A stretch of 64,000 nucleotides of DNA from the NCBI RefSeq assembly GCF_001638985.1, contig NW_017265144.1:682001-746000 (forward strand). Reading direction: 5' to 3'. The position numbers were made by a program, and so were the translations under genes. Below, piece by piece: positions 12,501 through 24,534 of the stretch (its first letter is position 1; each line of letters opens with the position of its first letter). Under the pieces are notes generated by a model that saw nothing but the letters and a program-made list of their open reading frames with translations, made no database searches and had not been told where the DNA came from. This stretch comes from Phycomyces blakesleeanus NRRL 1555(-). Its lineage: Eukaryota; Mucoromycota; Mucoromycetes; Mucorales; Phycomycetaceae.

Positions 12501-14202
12501 CTAGGCGTACACATTAGCACAATCAATTCACAAGATCGAAAATTAGTACAAAGACAAATCAGAAATGGTAACTTTCAAAGATCGAGTGCTGTTTTTGCGA
12601 AGTATTATTGGAAGCTGAATAGGCGACACGACAGAGGGAGCTCGAATCATACGTCGTATCAATTTGTCTTTTGCCAATTACTGAAGATGATACTGTATTT
12701 CAATGCATAGTAGAGTCAGTAGCATACGTTAGTAAGAATAGATAGCAGAGAGGTTTACAAAGCGAACATGAACAATCCTGTGTCTATTTGTTTCTTGGTG
12801 CTCTTCTTCTTCTTTTTCTTCTTGGTTATCTTGTACGTTACTTTATTTCTCTTTTCCGTATGTTTCTTTGATTTTAAAAATACATCTAGGGTAACAGATC
12901 AGAAAAAAGAGTCTTGTACTCAATTATAAATGTATAATAAACATGGAATTACAGGTTTTTTTCTTACATATTTTCCGAGCATAATGCGCGGTCAGAAGAG
13001 CCGATATTGTACCTTGCGTCATCAATTAGTCATATATCTTATTTCACACCTTGAACTCTTACCATTATGTGATATTAACAGATATTTCCCAAGACTACAC
13101 ATAGTTTAGTATCACATATAATTGAGTAACGTGAACCCCCAGTACTTTCCTGTAAGTCCCAGTTAATTCAGAAAACCAAGTGAGTATTTTGAGGAAAATA
13201 AAGCAGCTAAAAAACGTAAAACGTATTGAACAAATTTATTATACAGTCAATCATTACTCAAGACAAGCTTATATAAGAGATGGTCCGTATGAATGTGTAC
13301 AATATATTCATCATAAATAAAAGAAATAAATATGCTTTCAATAAGTATGGTTTAAAAAAGTATTTAAGATTAACGTTGTCCCTTAAATTACTTTATGCTT
13401 TACAAACAAGAGAGTATCATTACTGCTATTTTACCCATAGAGCAGACTGTCATAATGTATTACAATTGAAACATAGTTTCGTGTAAATAGACACAGCATC
13501 AAATAATACTCTCACACACAGAATGATAATATTAGAGGTCTCTACTTTATATGCTCTTTATTCTTTCACTCTTGTTAGCTAATGACCTTACATATTATGA
13601 GGAAGCCTCGTTTACTAATCCGGAAAGAAAACTTTCGAGTTTGCTGTAATACTAGAGCTTATCACCTAATTGGCCTTCATCTTACACATAGCTATATTGC
13701 ACACTGCTTCCAGTGCAACATTTCACACGTATCTTTTCACACCCTTGTATTATGAGCAAACCACCCGGGTCTCTCTTTTCCCGTATTACTTGTCAAACTT
13801 TACAAGGTTGTTTGATTGCATTTCTTCTACCATCATATCCAAAAATGGCTATTTCTTACCTAAAGGATCTGTTTTATTTACTGATATGCTTCAGATATTA
13901 TAATATATCATTTAAGAGAGATATATTTTAAACAGAAGAAAAAAAGCTATAAAATAGCCAACTAAAATATCATTAAACGATACCAACTCTACTCTTTCTC
14001 TCTTCTTTATTCCTTCGACTCTAAAGTCAATTGAATTGTCTATCAGGTACCACATTTACTTTTCTTTTTTTCTTGATCGTCCCGTTTACTATAGATCTAC
14101 TCATTTTGTGTCTGGCCGTTTTCTGATCCAAGTGCATTCATTAATCTTCTCTAATTGTCTTCTTTTGTAGTTACAAGCCAACGGAAAAGAAAATAAAAGA
14201 AA
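9574..14202. other. Gene-poor interval between the two peptide genes
   Basis: No supportable gene. Short unrelated frames at 10108-10350, 11823-12089, 13280-13486 and 13670-13931 lack domain signals or conserved partners. The last 255 bp hold the promoter and leader of peptide copy 2, including a possible leader intron with donor near 14047 and acceptor at 14170. Confidence 0.5.
13948..13955 (+). promoter_or_regulatory. Likely TATA box of secreted peptide 2
   Basis: TATAAAAT lies 255 bp upstream of the ATG at 14203. It is followed by a CT-rich segment similar to that after the TATA-like box of peptide copy 1, which suggests a shared core promoter. Inferred from position only. Confidence 0.4.
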
Positions 14203-14424
14203 ATGCACAAGTTTATCCTCTTGCTTTTGTTGTTGATTACCTTTGAAATGGCAACTGCCTTGCCCAACCTCCCTTTCTTGGAGGGTAGAGGTGTTTCTCC
14301 TGAAGCATCTGGAAGGTGTGAATCGTGCATCGAGAACTGCAAGACTTCATCGGATCCTTACTGTACCGCTGACTGCTGCTGGGTCTGCAATCCCGGAACA
14401 TCGAGCCAATGCCACTGTTGTTAA
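14203..14424 (+). CDS. Secreted 10-cysteine mini-protein, copy 2
   Basis: A 73-residue paralogue of the product at 9352. The signal peptide is nearly the same (leucine-rich core, likely cut after about residue 19), followed by a Leu-Pro-rich spacer and the ten-cysteine domain with unchanged spacing, including the terminal HCC. Much of the chain differs from copy 1, mostly in loops between cysteines. The upstream leader may be spliced: a polypyrimidine tract and TTTTGTAG end at about 14170, just before a stretch resembling the leader next to copy 1's ATG. The MATH-BTB copy 2 gene lies 1.06 kb downstream in the opposite orientation. Function is unknown. Confidence 0.85.
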   Translation: MHKFILLLLLLITFEMATALPNLPFLEGRGVSPEASGRCESCIENCKTSSDPYCTADCCWVCNPGTSSQCHCC

Positions 14425-15481
14425 ATCTTCTATATAAGAGGGATACAAATAAATAAATATAAAATGAATAAAAGCATAATAAATATATTATGATGTTATA
14501 CTATTTAGTCTCAAGTATCATAAAATATTCCTGTTATTTAATTTTGAGAAATCATATACACAAACGATCTCTCTTCTCACACTTTACTTGATCTGATTTT
14601 TTTTGATATACGGATTATTGCATATTTTCTTTAAGATTCTTTCGCAAGTTTTATTATTCATTCTATAGTGCAAGTCTTATATTTTCCTCAGAATACCAGA
14701 CAAAGAACTAATAATTAAGCAAATAAAAAATAGATAGTTTATAAAATAAGACTACGAGGATAAATAGTTTAATAACAGGAAGATATGTTGGGCAGAGAAT
14801 TGGGGTTTATATAATGGTAGTACTATATTGTCAGAACTTGTAAGACAGCAGGATATCAGTAAAATAAACATCGCGCCATCAAATACTTAATGGCTATAGA
14901 AACAACAAGCCAAAAAATTGTAAATATAATAAAAGAAAGAATATAGCCCTAACATTAAAGAGAAAAGGAGAAACCATAAGAGCGTCAATCAGTGAGGCAA
15001 TAGACGAGCTACATAGCCAAAACGAGAGAACTTTGACATTAGTCGTAAAGCAAAAAGGTTCCTGTAATCAATTGAAATTCCCGTAAGAAAGCAAATAGCA
15101 TAAAGGTTGTTGTTGAACCAACAAACGCCATATAAATTATCACTAAACATATGCTTTTATATATAAAAGTAAATGTACTAAAAGAAATCACATTCTACCA
15201 TGATTATTAAGAGCTATTGCTACTTTATCAAGGTGTTCTTTATATTGTTTTTTTCACACATTATTCGAATTCTTTAAAAGACATATATTATGTTTCTTAT
15301 AAGCCTATAAATTCATCTTTCATATTAATTATCCATATACGGCAAATGATAGGAAATAAAGAGACAAAAAACTATTTAATAAATATATTTAGTGATGGTA
15401 CATAATTAAGCTGATACAGGTAAGCACCGGTTTGTCTACTTGTAGTATTTCATAAAATTATTTTGATTCAATTGTTCGACT
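14425..15481. other. Interval between peptide 2 and MATH-BTB copy 2
   Basis: Convergent 3' region with no supportable gene. Its right half is related to 1-586, the 3' flank of MATH-BTB copy 1. AATAAA-like signals occur shortly after the peptide stop. Confidence 0.5.
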
Positions 15482-17729
15482 TTAATACTTCTTTGATACT
15501 TCTTGCTTTCCGAGGAAAGCTTTGTGTCGATACGATTCGATCAGCTATAATATAATCTACACTTTAGAATAAACGTCAAATAAAAAGCTAATGGATCTTA
15601 CTACGTCTTTAATTCCTGGTATCTGCATAACGCAATCGTCTTTTTCGACTGTATTGGCAAGGAATTCTATCCCCATCTGAGGGAATCGTATATGGAGAAT
15701 CATAGTCTCAAAATGTTTGTGTGTAGATTCCAGTTCTTTTTTAATGTATTCTTCCCATCGTATCTTCTCTAACCTTTTAAGCTTTTCAGCCTCTGTCTCA
15801 ACTACCGCTTTTACATTTCCTAACGAATCTTCACCTCCGCTATCTGTTACTTTTACATTTGTATCCATTTTTTCTTTGCCATTGTCTTTAGAATCTTCTT
15901 TGACTTTTCCGCCAGTATCTTCTCTGGAGTTATCGTCAGAAACTTTGGCATCACCTTCAGAGACCTTGACATCACCTTCAGAGACTTTGGCTTCTTCTTT
16001 GACTTCTTTAACTATTTCCGATTCATCTTCGCCACTGGGAGTAGAACTACCAGATGGTGCTTTAAGCAATTCCTCCTTCCATTCTTTCTCTTTCGTTATA
16101 CGTAATTTGGCCAATTCCATGACGGCAGCTCTTCTTCTTGTCATTACTGTTCTGTAAAATATCGTCTCATCCATTACTCCTTTTAAGCCATCTATCTTGA
16201 TTGCTTTGAGAGCATACTCATCGTTGGCCGAAAGCCAACCCGGAGACAAAAAAATATCAACGTAGTTACTCCTCATATATTGCATGCAGAATCTTCTGGT
16301 TTCAACACAATCGCACAGATCTAAAGCAAGTATAAGTAAAGGTAATGAAACTCCTGTCATACGTTCGTTTACCTGATGTTTCCCAGATATCAAAGATGTT
16401 GAACTTGTTTATATGATTTTGCAAGCATAAAAAAGTATAGTCTTTGATGATTTTGAACTGGAGACGATCAGCAACTTTGATGATGTTTATACCATGGGTA
16501 CTATTTTTTATCTTTATATCTTTGCCATAGCTAAAGTCGAATATCCATTTGAATATGTTTGGGTCAACTCCACGAATTTTCACTTCATTTTCAGTAGATT
16601 CTTTCATGCCACTAAGGAATGTATCCCTAAACCAAGGAGATGCTGAAGCAAGAATAAACTTGTGGCTATGTAGTGTGATCTTTTTATTGGATTTAATATC
16701 TTCAGTGCTTTCCACTCTCTTCCTCTTGTTACTGCGTATACTAGCAGTGGAATCGTGGTTGAAATTGGTTTCCATTTCGTCTGATCCATCATTTTTTTCG
16801 TTAAAGACATGTATAGTAACGTCTTGAAAGTTTTTTAGATCTTGATTAGAGAAATTGAAAGGTTGAGATTTTGGATGTAAACTTGGTCCACCCAGTAAAT
16901 TTTTGATTTTTTGTTCAATAGCCAGAACAATAGAAAGAGTAAGTTGGTCGTCTGTAAGATAATTCTGCAAATGTTGTAATGTAATGAATTCATTATATCC
17001 ACGTCCGCCCGAAAGTACTCCTTCTACATTATTTCAAAGGTTTAAAAAAAATAGATATCAATATATGGAAGTATAATACTTACTAAATTCGAAATCACGC
17101 GAAAACTCTAAAAGAAAAAAAAACGTTAGACCATAAAAATTTTAATTATATAAAAAATATCATTCAAGTATAGAGTCTTACCTCTCACTATAGGTTGCAT
17201 TCCAGCCTTAATTAAAGATATAGAGACTTTGATTTTCTCGATAGAATCTCCTTTATCAACTACTAAAGTATGTGGACTTGGTACGACACATACCCCAAGG
17301 TGCTGTTATAACAAACCGATATATAAATACACACACAAACATTATGTTCTAGCTTATTTGTAACTAGCATACCTCGGGACGGTCTCTGGTTCCTTTACGT
17401 AACTTATTTTTTAAGCATTATATTTATATCAGTATTAAACATTGGATTCCAAACCTTTTCGTTAGTTTCACCTTACCTGGATAGTCCTATAATTTGAATA
17501 TGGAGCCATCAGTAACTTATTTTATTCTTTAAAATATGTACTCAATTAAACATAAATAAATGATATCCAAAATTCATTTTAAAAACTCTTTACATATATT
17601 AACATTCATGATTCCGGACATCAAAATGCTGACTTTTTATAAACGAATTCAAAGGCACGGTGGACCAGTTCAGTATTGTCCATTTATGATAGCATTCATT
17701 AAATAATCCAACTTTTTCGAATGATTTAC
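15482..17729 (-). CDS. MATH-BTB-BACK protein, copy 2 (possible splice lesion)
   Basis: Paralogue of the gene at 587-2841. Exons on the minus strand, 5' to 3': 17603-17729 (127 nt), 17477-17486 (10), 17373-17402 (30), 17182-17302 (121), 17084-17107 (24), 16373-17023 (651), 15602-16320 (719), 15482-15544 (63). Lengths equal copy 1 except the last exon, which stops eight codons earlier. MATH motifs (HKWTILNW, DRPEHLGV, EFSRDFEF), BTB (LHSHKFILASASPWFRDTF) and BACK motifs (RFPQMGIEFL, LIESYRHKAF) are intact. The donor of the 127-nt exon is TT where copy 1 has GT, so normal joining to the 10-nt exon looks broken; using the adjacent GT one base earlier would create a TGA. The start is unresolved. 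It may be a functional gene with unusual splicing or an early pseudogene. Confidence 0.75.
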
Positions 17730-18885
17730 CTAAAAGAATTTCGAATAAAAAACAAAAGAAAATTGGTAATATTTTAAAGCATTAGAATGGTTGAATTACT
17801 CTTACATTAATTCCATTGTAGATTTGAGTAACTGAAAGAGCTGTGTCAAATTCGAGGTTGGCTTGTGAAGTTGGTTCAGAATCTATAGTGAACTGATTTA
17901 ATTCTTTTAAAAAAAATATTTATCGGCTGGCTAAGTACAAATTACAAATAATTGGATGTGTGTACCTGAGAGGAGGTGGAGGTGGAGGAGGAAGAGGTAT
18001 TTGATCATCACAATTAAGAGCATAGAAACAAGGAGAATTTTAATAAAACAAAAGTTTGGGTACTAGTAATAACATAATATCAGGATTACTCTTCACCCAA
18101 AAAAAGTCATGAAAATAAATTTAACAAAGAAACCAGATTGTGTATGTAATCGAGGCTATAACCGTTTGTTGAAGTAGGCCGGATAGACACAAAGTACTCA
18201 AAGAACCATTCCACTAAATGATACAATACGCATATGGAATTTGAGACCTTTTAAACCAAAGTCTCGCTTTATAAAAAGAGAAAGTGTAAATGGATGCCAT
18301 GGCGGAAAATCATACGTAGTTGATTTCTTTAATTAACGCATTATCAATTATTGGTACTTGGGTTAGTGTTGAGAGGTCTAGTCGAACAGGAATAAATACA
18401 AGTTTAATACGTGCTTGACATGCCATAAAATCTACAATTTGTTAAATTTACAATAATGTGATACAATCAATCATTCTGTAATTCTAATGTACATTTATTT
18501 TTGTTTTGCTTTTCATGTAGCCCAGAATCACTTGGCTTGGATCTGGCAATCCAAATTGGATCAGAGATTATAAAGAGATAAACATTAAAAGAAAAGGGTA
18601 TTACTAATGTGGTAGTTGGCTAGCTTACCTGGATTCAGGAAATATACTCTTAATGGTTTAAAGGTGGATGAAAGAGATAGAAAAGATATGTAGATGGATG
18701 AACACAATAATACATGATTAATACAAAACAAACTATATTGATGTGGAGTAAAATCGACCAAACGCACTTGAAGTAACGGTTTCTTGGTATGAAAATCAGT
18801 TACTTCCTTACCACTGGCTATTTTGGATAAGCACAGAGGGGTTTAGCTATATTACTAAAATACTCTCGAATTAATTCTAAGGTAC
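17730..18885. other. Noncoding, upstream of MATH-BTB copy 2
   Basis: Up to about 18000 this matches the region upstream of MATH-BTB copy 1; a GGA/GGT-rich tract lies near 17972-18000. Beyond that I see no supportable gene. Confidence 0.45.
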
Positions 18886-19673
18886 GGATCAGGAAACGCC
18901 ATTTTTCTTCTGGGCACTATTGCAGTTGCTGTTGCCGTTGCCTTTGGTAGTGTTCTAGAACTTGGGATCATCAGTATTTGGATATCAGGGTATTGGGCAT
19001 CGTTTATTTGTACCCCGTCATCATTTCAAACAAAATATTGTTTGAGACAAGCAATAAATTAATCTCGTGTTTAATGTCATAAAGAAATGTATGCCAAGAT
19101 TTAACTCTGCTTTATATACATATAATATATGTTAATATATATATATATATATATATCTACTTGCACATATTGCTAATTTAATGATAGCCAAACGTTTGAC
19201 TGATCCTGAATGAGAATGCCATATGTGTGTGGTTTATTTTCTAAATATCCATATATGAAGAAAGCCGATAAAATATATATTTTTCCCTTATTATTGTACT
19301 ACATTTTGAGTGCGAGTACCACTGAAGTATTAATACATTTAATGCAGTGCTCACATAAGGATATCTACATTTATAGTATTGTCAGTTGGCATATATCTAC
19401 TATACAGCTTTTATGTGTGGGTGTAATATTGCCTGTGTATCTTCCTGATACTTTATTTATTTGCTTCTTTTTATTGGCGCTAACAACAGGTAAATGAATT
19501 AATGCATGCATGTCATATAGATATATTATCTGCTTTTGTATTAATTATCTAATTTTAGGCAATTTAATTTTTTTTCAGCGTATTTGATCTCAATTAGGAA
19601 TATATACCAAGTCGAAACAAAGTATTGTGAGACCATTGGTTGTGTAAAGCTTCCTAGTGTCAATATCAAGTAA
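18886..19673 (+). pseudogene. Fragmentary membrane-protein gene
   Basis: Three coding-like pieces on the plus strand. 18886-19062 encodes a hydrophobic stretch containing NAIFLLGTIAVAVAVAFGS and ends in a stop. 19210-19489 encodes several hydrophobic segments (VGVILPVYLPDTLFICFF) and joins in phase across a GT-AG intron with a polypyrimidine tract to 19579-19673, which ends in TAA overlapping an AATAAA signal. The 19210/19579 pair alone would give 124 residues. I do not recognise the family. No clean splice connects the first piece to the rest, so this is either a decayed multi-spanning membrane protein or a gene whose exons I have not fully resolved. Confidence 0.35.
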
Positions 19674-20131
19674 TAAAGACGCTAAATTGTTGTTTAAATG
19701 AGGTGTATATTGTACATGTAATTTCGTCTTAAAAATATTTATATTATATAAATAAAATAGGAAGATACGCCGATCATTACACTGCTTATTGGATCAATAG
19801 GAGCACAAAATTTGCTGTGTGAGCAAAATTCCCAATATGAAGCATCAACTTGAGCAACTATGTAACATGACCGGAAATTAAAGCCTTTATTCAAGGTAAA
19901 AAATAAAATGAAAAGAAAAGGAACAAGAGCAAGACACCTACTTGTTTACTAAGATAGATCCTTCGTAGAATTTTGCTTTCTTTTGCTAATAGTTTGAGCT
20001 CTTCGATATTTCCGAGTGGATCATTAATGTCCTTTGATGTTCAGTTCCATTAACGGCTTCAAGCAATGAGCTGATAATTTACATTAATAAAGCATTAAAG
20101 TCAGAATATATTAATATGAAGGATGAAAAAG
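19674..20131. other. Intergenic, upstream of polygalacturonase
   Basis: No gene seen. AT-rich spacer leading to the TA repeat at 20132. Confidence 0.5.

Positions 20132-20160
<29 letters not shown>
20132..20160. repeat. TA dinucleotide repeat in promoter
   Basis: Uninterrupted TA repeat about 130 bp upstream of the polygalacturonase ATG. It is followed by a CACACT-rich tract at 20200-20230. The TA tract may also act as the TATA region. Confidence 0.7.
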
Positions 20161-20163
<3 letters not shown>

Positions 20164-20287
20164 AGCTAGTAAACTTGATTTTATTTATCTTTATCCTCCC
20201 TCACACTCACACTCACACTCATACCCACACCTCTCCTTATCTTTACATTTACCCTACTTCATCTCTTTTCTCACATTCAAATTCGTT

Positions 20288-21612
20288 ATGCGTTTCTTTG
20301 GTATCAGCTCAATTGCCTCGGTTCTTTTATTGGCCGTTAGCACTACTCAGGCCGCAACTGTATGCACTGTCAAGACTTCAAGCAGTGGAGATGACTCTGT
20401 CTCGATCAATGCTGCATTTGCAGCCTGTAAGAACGGCGGTACTGTTGTGTTTCCTGCCGGAGCTACTTTCAACATGAAGTCTGTTGTGTCTGCCACTGGC
20501 CTGAGTAACGTCAAGGTTGAGTTTGGATCGACTGTCAACCTGCCTGCCTACAACACCGCCTTTGAGTCCGCAATTGCCTATTTTTATCTTGCCGGTGATA
20601 AGATCAACTTCTCTGGAAAGGGTACCTTTTACGGAAACGGTCAGGCGTGGTACAATGCTGTCAACAGAAATGCTCCTGTGGTGTTTAAGCCAAAGGCTAC
20701 CAACTCTTACTTTGGTGGCTTTACAATCAAGCAAGCTCCCCGGGCACACTTTAGTATCAATGGATGCAGCAATACTATTTTTGAGAACCTGACCATCAAT
20801 ACCGTTTCTTCTAAAGCAAGCTATCCTGCCAAGAACACTGATGCGTTTGATGTTTCTGGATCGACCGGGATCACTATCCGCAACTCTAACATTGTTAACG
20901 GCGACGACTGTATTGCTGTCAATGGTGGTGTCAGTGGCTTGACTGTCTCTGGCCTTACCTGTACTGGAAGCCACGGTTTCAGTGTCGGATCCCTCGGCAA
21001 GGATGGCAAGACTGATGTTGTCTCCAACTTGAATTTCTTGAACAACAAGTGTATCAACTGTCAAAATGGTGTCAGGTAATTAATTTATTTTTGGCAGCTA
21101 GTAGTACACATATTCACACACAAAACCATATCTTGTTATCTAGAGTTAAGACCTGGCCTGGAGGAAAGGGTAGCGTTACTGGTGTCAAGTTTGACAACAT
21201 TAGCCTTCAGAATGTCGATAATCCTATCATTATTACAACACACTACTGTGATAATGAAAAGTCATCCAGCTGCAATTCTGCAAGTACCTCTTTGAGTATC
21301 AGTGGTGTCACTCTCAACAACATCTATGGGTAAGTACGAAGAAACAATTGTAAATTTCTGTAAAAACAGCTCTTTCAACCACTACCATCATCATCGTCAA
21401 TATTATAATAATTATTAATATTATATATTGATTTCTTGTGCAGAACTGTGTCTTCCACTGCAAAGGAACCTATTGTCAACATCAACTGCTCCACAGGTAG
21501 CCCTTGTAAGAGTGTCACCCTTACCAACATTAATGTCACTCCTGCATCCAACACTCCCAAAAACATCTGCACCAATCTTAGTGGATCATCTTCTATCTCT
21601 TACTGCAAGTAA
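20288..21612 (+). CDS. Secreted endopolygalacturonase (GH28)
   Basis: Hydrolyses alpha-1,4 links of polygalacturonan (pectin) outside the cell. Exons 20288-21075, 21144-21329 and 21444-21612 join in phase to give 380 residues, the usual size for fungal GH28. A signal peptide ends near residue 22. Catalytic motifs are in the expected order: NTD at 183-185, GDD with the two Asp at 206-207, SHG with His at 229, and RVK at 263-265, split by the first intron. The parallel beta-helix repeats (NTIFENLTI, GITIRNSNI) are visible. ATG at 20288 is the first in frame and opens the signal peptide. It has no obvious co-regulated neighbour. Endo- versus exo-action cannot be settled by eye. Confidence 0.95.
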
Positions 21613-22432
21613 TGGGGTCAATTGGCGGCATGATTAGATAGTATATGTCCTGTGGGAAACATGTTCATTATATACATTTAGAAACATTTTCTTATATTTT
21701 AATATACCTTTACATATATCATCATTACTATCCAAAAAAAAATTGTGTGTGTGTGTGCCTATATAATACCGAATGTGATACAATAAATTACCAAGCCTTT
21801 TATCTGATAAAACACACAGACATTCGAAAGTATTCCAAAAAGATTCTTTCAAGCCATAATTATTAACGGGTCATTCAAGCCAACTCTTTTTTGTAGACTG
21901 ATTTGTGGCTATTTGGATCTAAGCTCAAATCAAAATCTAACTTGTGTATCAAAACACAAAACCTTTTTGCTAAAAATATGATACTAAACCTCTCAACAGT
22001 TTGTTTCTTATGACATTAGGCCCTTGCCTTTCCAAAACGTTTTAATATTACATATTACTCAAGTATAATAAAGAAGATATATATGTATATATACACATCA
22101 TTTATAGTGTATTTAAGTGACTATTTATTTCAGCAGAATACAAGATATATAAACACAGTATTACTGTATCATAATCATAATAAGGATCTTGCTTGATATA
22201 GTCCTACATAGTATGTACTTCAAAATGATGAGCATCCTCGCCATTTAGGTTCAAAGCCCTTAAAGCTTATATATTGTGCCACTTTCAAAAAAAAACACAT
22301 AAATACTATGTCTTCCCAACGGGTTTCCAGCTCTTATAATCAAACAAATATTAACTAAAGATCCTTCTACCTATTTTTGTTCTTCTATTCCTCCACTGTA
22401 TATTTTATATTTCTGCGTGGCTATACTGTAAA
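21613..22432. other. Intergenic
   Basis: No gene seen. AATAAA at about 21782 may be the poly(A) signal of the polygalacturonase. A GT microsatellite lies at 21745-21758. Confidence 0.5.
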
Positions 22433-23150
22433 ATGTTTCTACAGATATTCCCGTTTACCTTATGCATTCTACTATTGGCGTCTACACCCGAATGTAAAGC
22501 AGACAAGGACAATGGCAGCAAATTTTCAAACGTTGTAAGCCTAAGAAATCGACTAGTAGACGATAAAAAAAAGAAGAAGATGATCCTGATTACTACAGAA
22601 ATGGAGGATATCTAGCCGCCTTTCTTCATATAATGGGTCCCGAAAAGGCAAAGAAAATTAAGCATTGTATCCTAGCCAAATCTTTGATTATAGGCCGGGA
22701 TAATGAATCTTATCCCAAAGAAGGCTTGGACACACTTGAACGGAGGAATGTTGGAGGACCTGGGGCAGCCTGTAATGACCAATGCCAAATACAAAAACGG
22801 CCCACGATATGGACGATAGCCCATATATTGAAATACTTATTACACTTGGGCAGCTACTTTTTACGACTGTTGAATGCATGAGACCAAACTTAGACAGATT
22901 GGCTAAGATTATTATGATTATATACACTATAATGTCAATCCTTCAGGCAGTTTCTCTCATTGTACTCCATAAGCAAACAAAGGCGTTTAGCATTATTGCA
23001 GATGATACCCTTTCTCTTCTTTACCCCAAACCCTTGGGTTCTGTAACTGAAGACGAATTTTTATATTCTAGCGGAAGAGTAATCGAGCGGTTTCTACTGG
23101 AAGGAGTAATGGTCTTTTTGGTTGGCGAGTATACGGGTTGGTTACAATAG
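22433..23150 (+). pseudogene. Frameshifted relic of a signal-peptide/membrane protein
   Basis: The first frame (22433-22615) starts with a signal-peptide-like segment (FPFTLCILLLASTPECKA). Around 22566-22580 an A/AG-rich run breaks the frame: the coding sense appears to continue in another frame (EDDPDYYRNGGYLAAFLHIM) as far as about 22780, then shifts again to 22782-23150, which ends in a hydrophobic helix and the stop at 23148. I find no GT-AG introns that repair both shifts. The family is unrecognised. Homopolymer sequencing errors could mimic this, so it may be an intact gene in the organism. Confidence 0.4.
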
Positions 23151-24534
23151 CCATAGTGTAACAAAATGGCTTGCAATTTCCTAGGTTATTAGTCCTCTGT
23201 TTTTCACTTTATTGTTAAATGCTACTTCTTTTGTTGATGTATTTGCTGTACTAAATTTGTCATCATTATACATATTCTTTATAAGTTTTGATTAATATTT
23301 GACCAATCGATATATATAAAAAAAAAGTTCCTTTTAAAGTAAGCTTTATTACTTAAATTAAACACACTTTTAGGAATACAGTTTTGCTGTCAAGTAAAGT
23401 TAGATAAGCTAGTATGGGAGAGCTGGAGAGGCTTTTTATTTTTTGATTGATTTGGTGGAATATTATTATTGTCTATAGTCTGTGTAAATGAAATGAAAAC
23501 ATTACTTGAGTACTTAATCCCTCTAGGAAAATCTTAAAAAAACATAGAACCTTGATACTATTTAGTCTGTTTTTTTTTAACTTCTAATAATAGGAGAAGT
23601 AGTAGTAAAGGCTGTGTTTAAGGTAGCTGGATATACTAATCAAATAAAAGTAAAAGATCTAATATTCAGCAAACGATATTTAAGCCATAAAATTTAGTGA
23701 TAACAAGACCAGAGAATTGGGAATTAAAAAGTGAACACTTGATATCAATTCACTACAACTTTGACATATCTTCCTTTTCATTCAACTACTTTCAGATGTC
23801 CAGGTTCGTTCGCTTCTTTATCTTTTCGAATAGCAAAAGAATATTCTACTGCTTTTTGTTTTACTGATATATATATATATATATATAAGGGGAAGCCGGA
23901 GAAGAATATAAGAAAGGCACAGATAAATTTAATTTATTAAGATCAATGATCAATGTATATATACTAGTGATTTGATTTTGGTTTAATGCATTGAGAAATA
24001 AACATAGTGAGAATTAGTACTACAAATAGAGTAAGATGGGAGAGGCATTTTGACTGAATAAATATTTGTAACATGTACGTATATGCATATGTGCAATTGA
24101 GTGAGTGAGTGAGTGAATTAGTGAACGAGTGCATTAACTACTTTCTACTAAATATAGATAATGACTCTACATACACATTAACATTAACATTCAAATTCAC
24201 ATTCAAATTCATGCATTATCTTTACATGTAAATGGGCCGGCGTAAATAGTTTAAACATAGTGTAATCAATTAATAATAATAAAAAAAGGTTTAAACAATA
24301 TAAAAAAAAAAGAAAGAAAAAATACTAAAAAAAAAATACTAAAAAAAATAATAGAATAAGAAGCTAAAGAGGGTATTATATTATGAATTATTATGAATTA
24401 TTAGTAAGAAAAGAATAAAAAGATATATAAAAGATAGGTTTAAATATTGAGGGGGGTGGTTACTTTGAAACCATAAAGATATCTTGGATTGACCCTTATT
24501 GTTGTTGTTGTTGTTGTTTCTTGGCCGCTGTCCT
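23151..24534. other. Intergenic between convergent genes
   Basis: No gene seen. It contains an AT microsatellite near 23870-23888, GAGT repeats near 24100, A-rich tracts near 24300-24350 and a GTT repeat at about 24498-24516 just before the stop of the ammonium transporter. Confidence 0.5.

Noticed and set aside
20378..21064. Long minus-strand ORF of 228 codons
   Set aside because: Shadow of the polygalacturonase exon, whose catalytic motifs and introns are on the plus strand.
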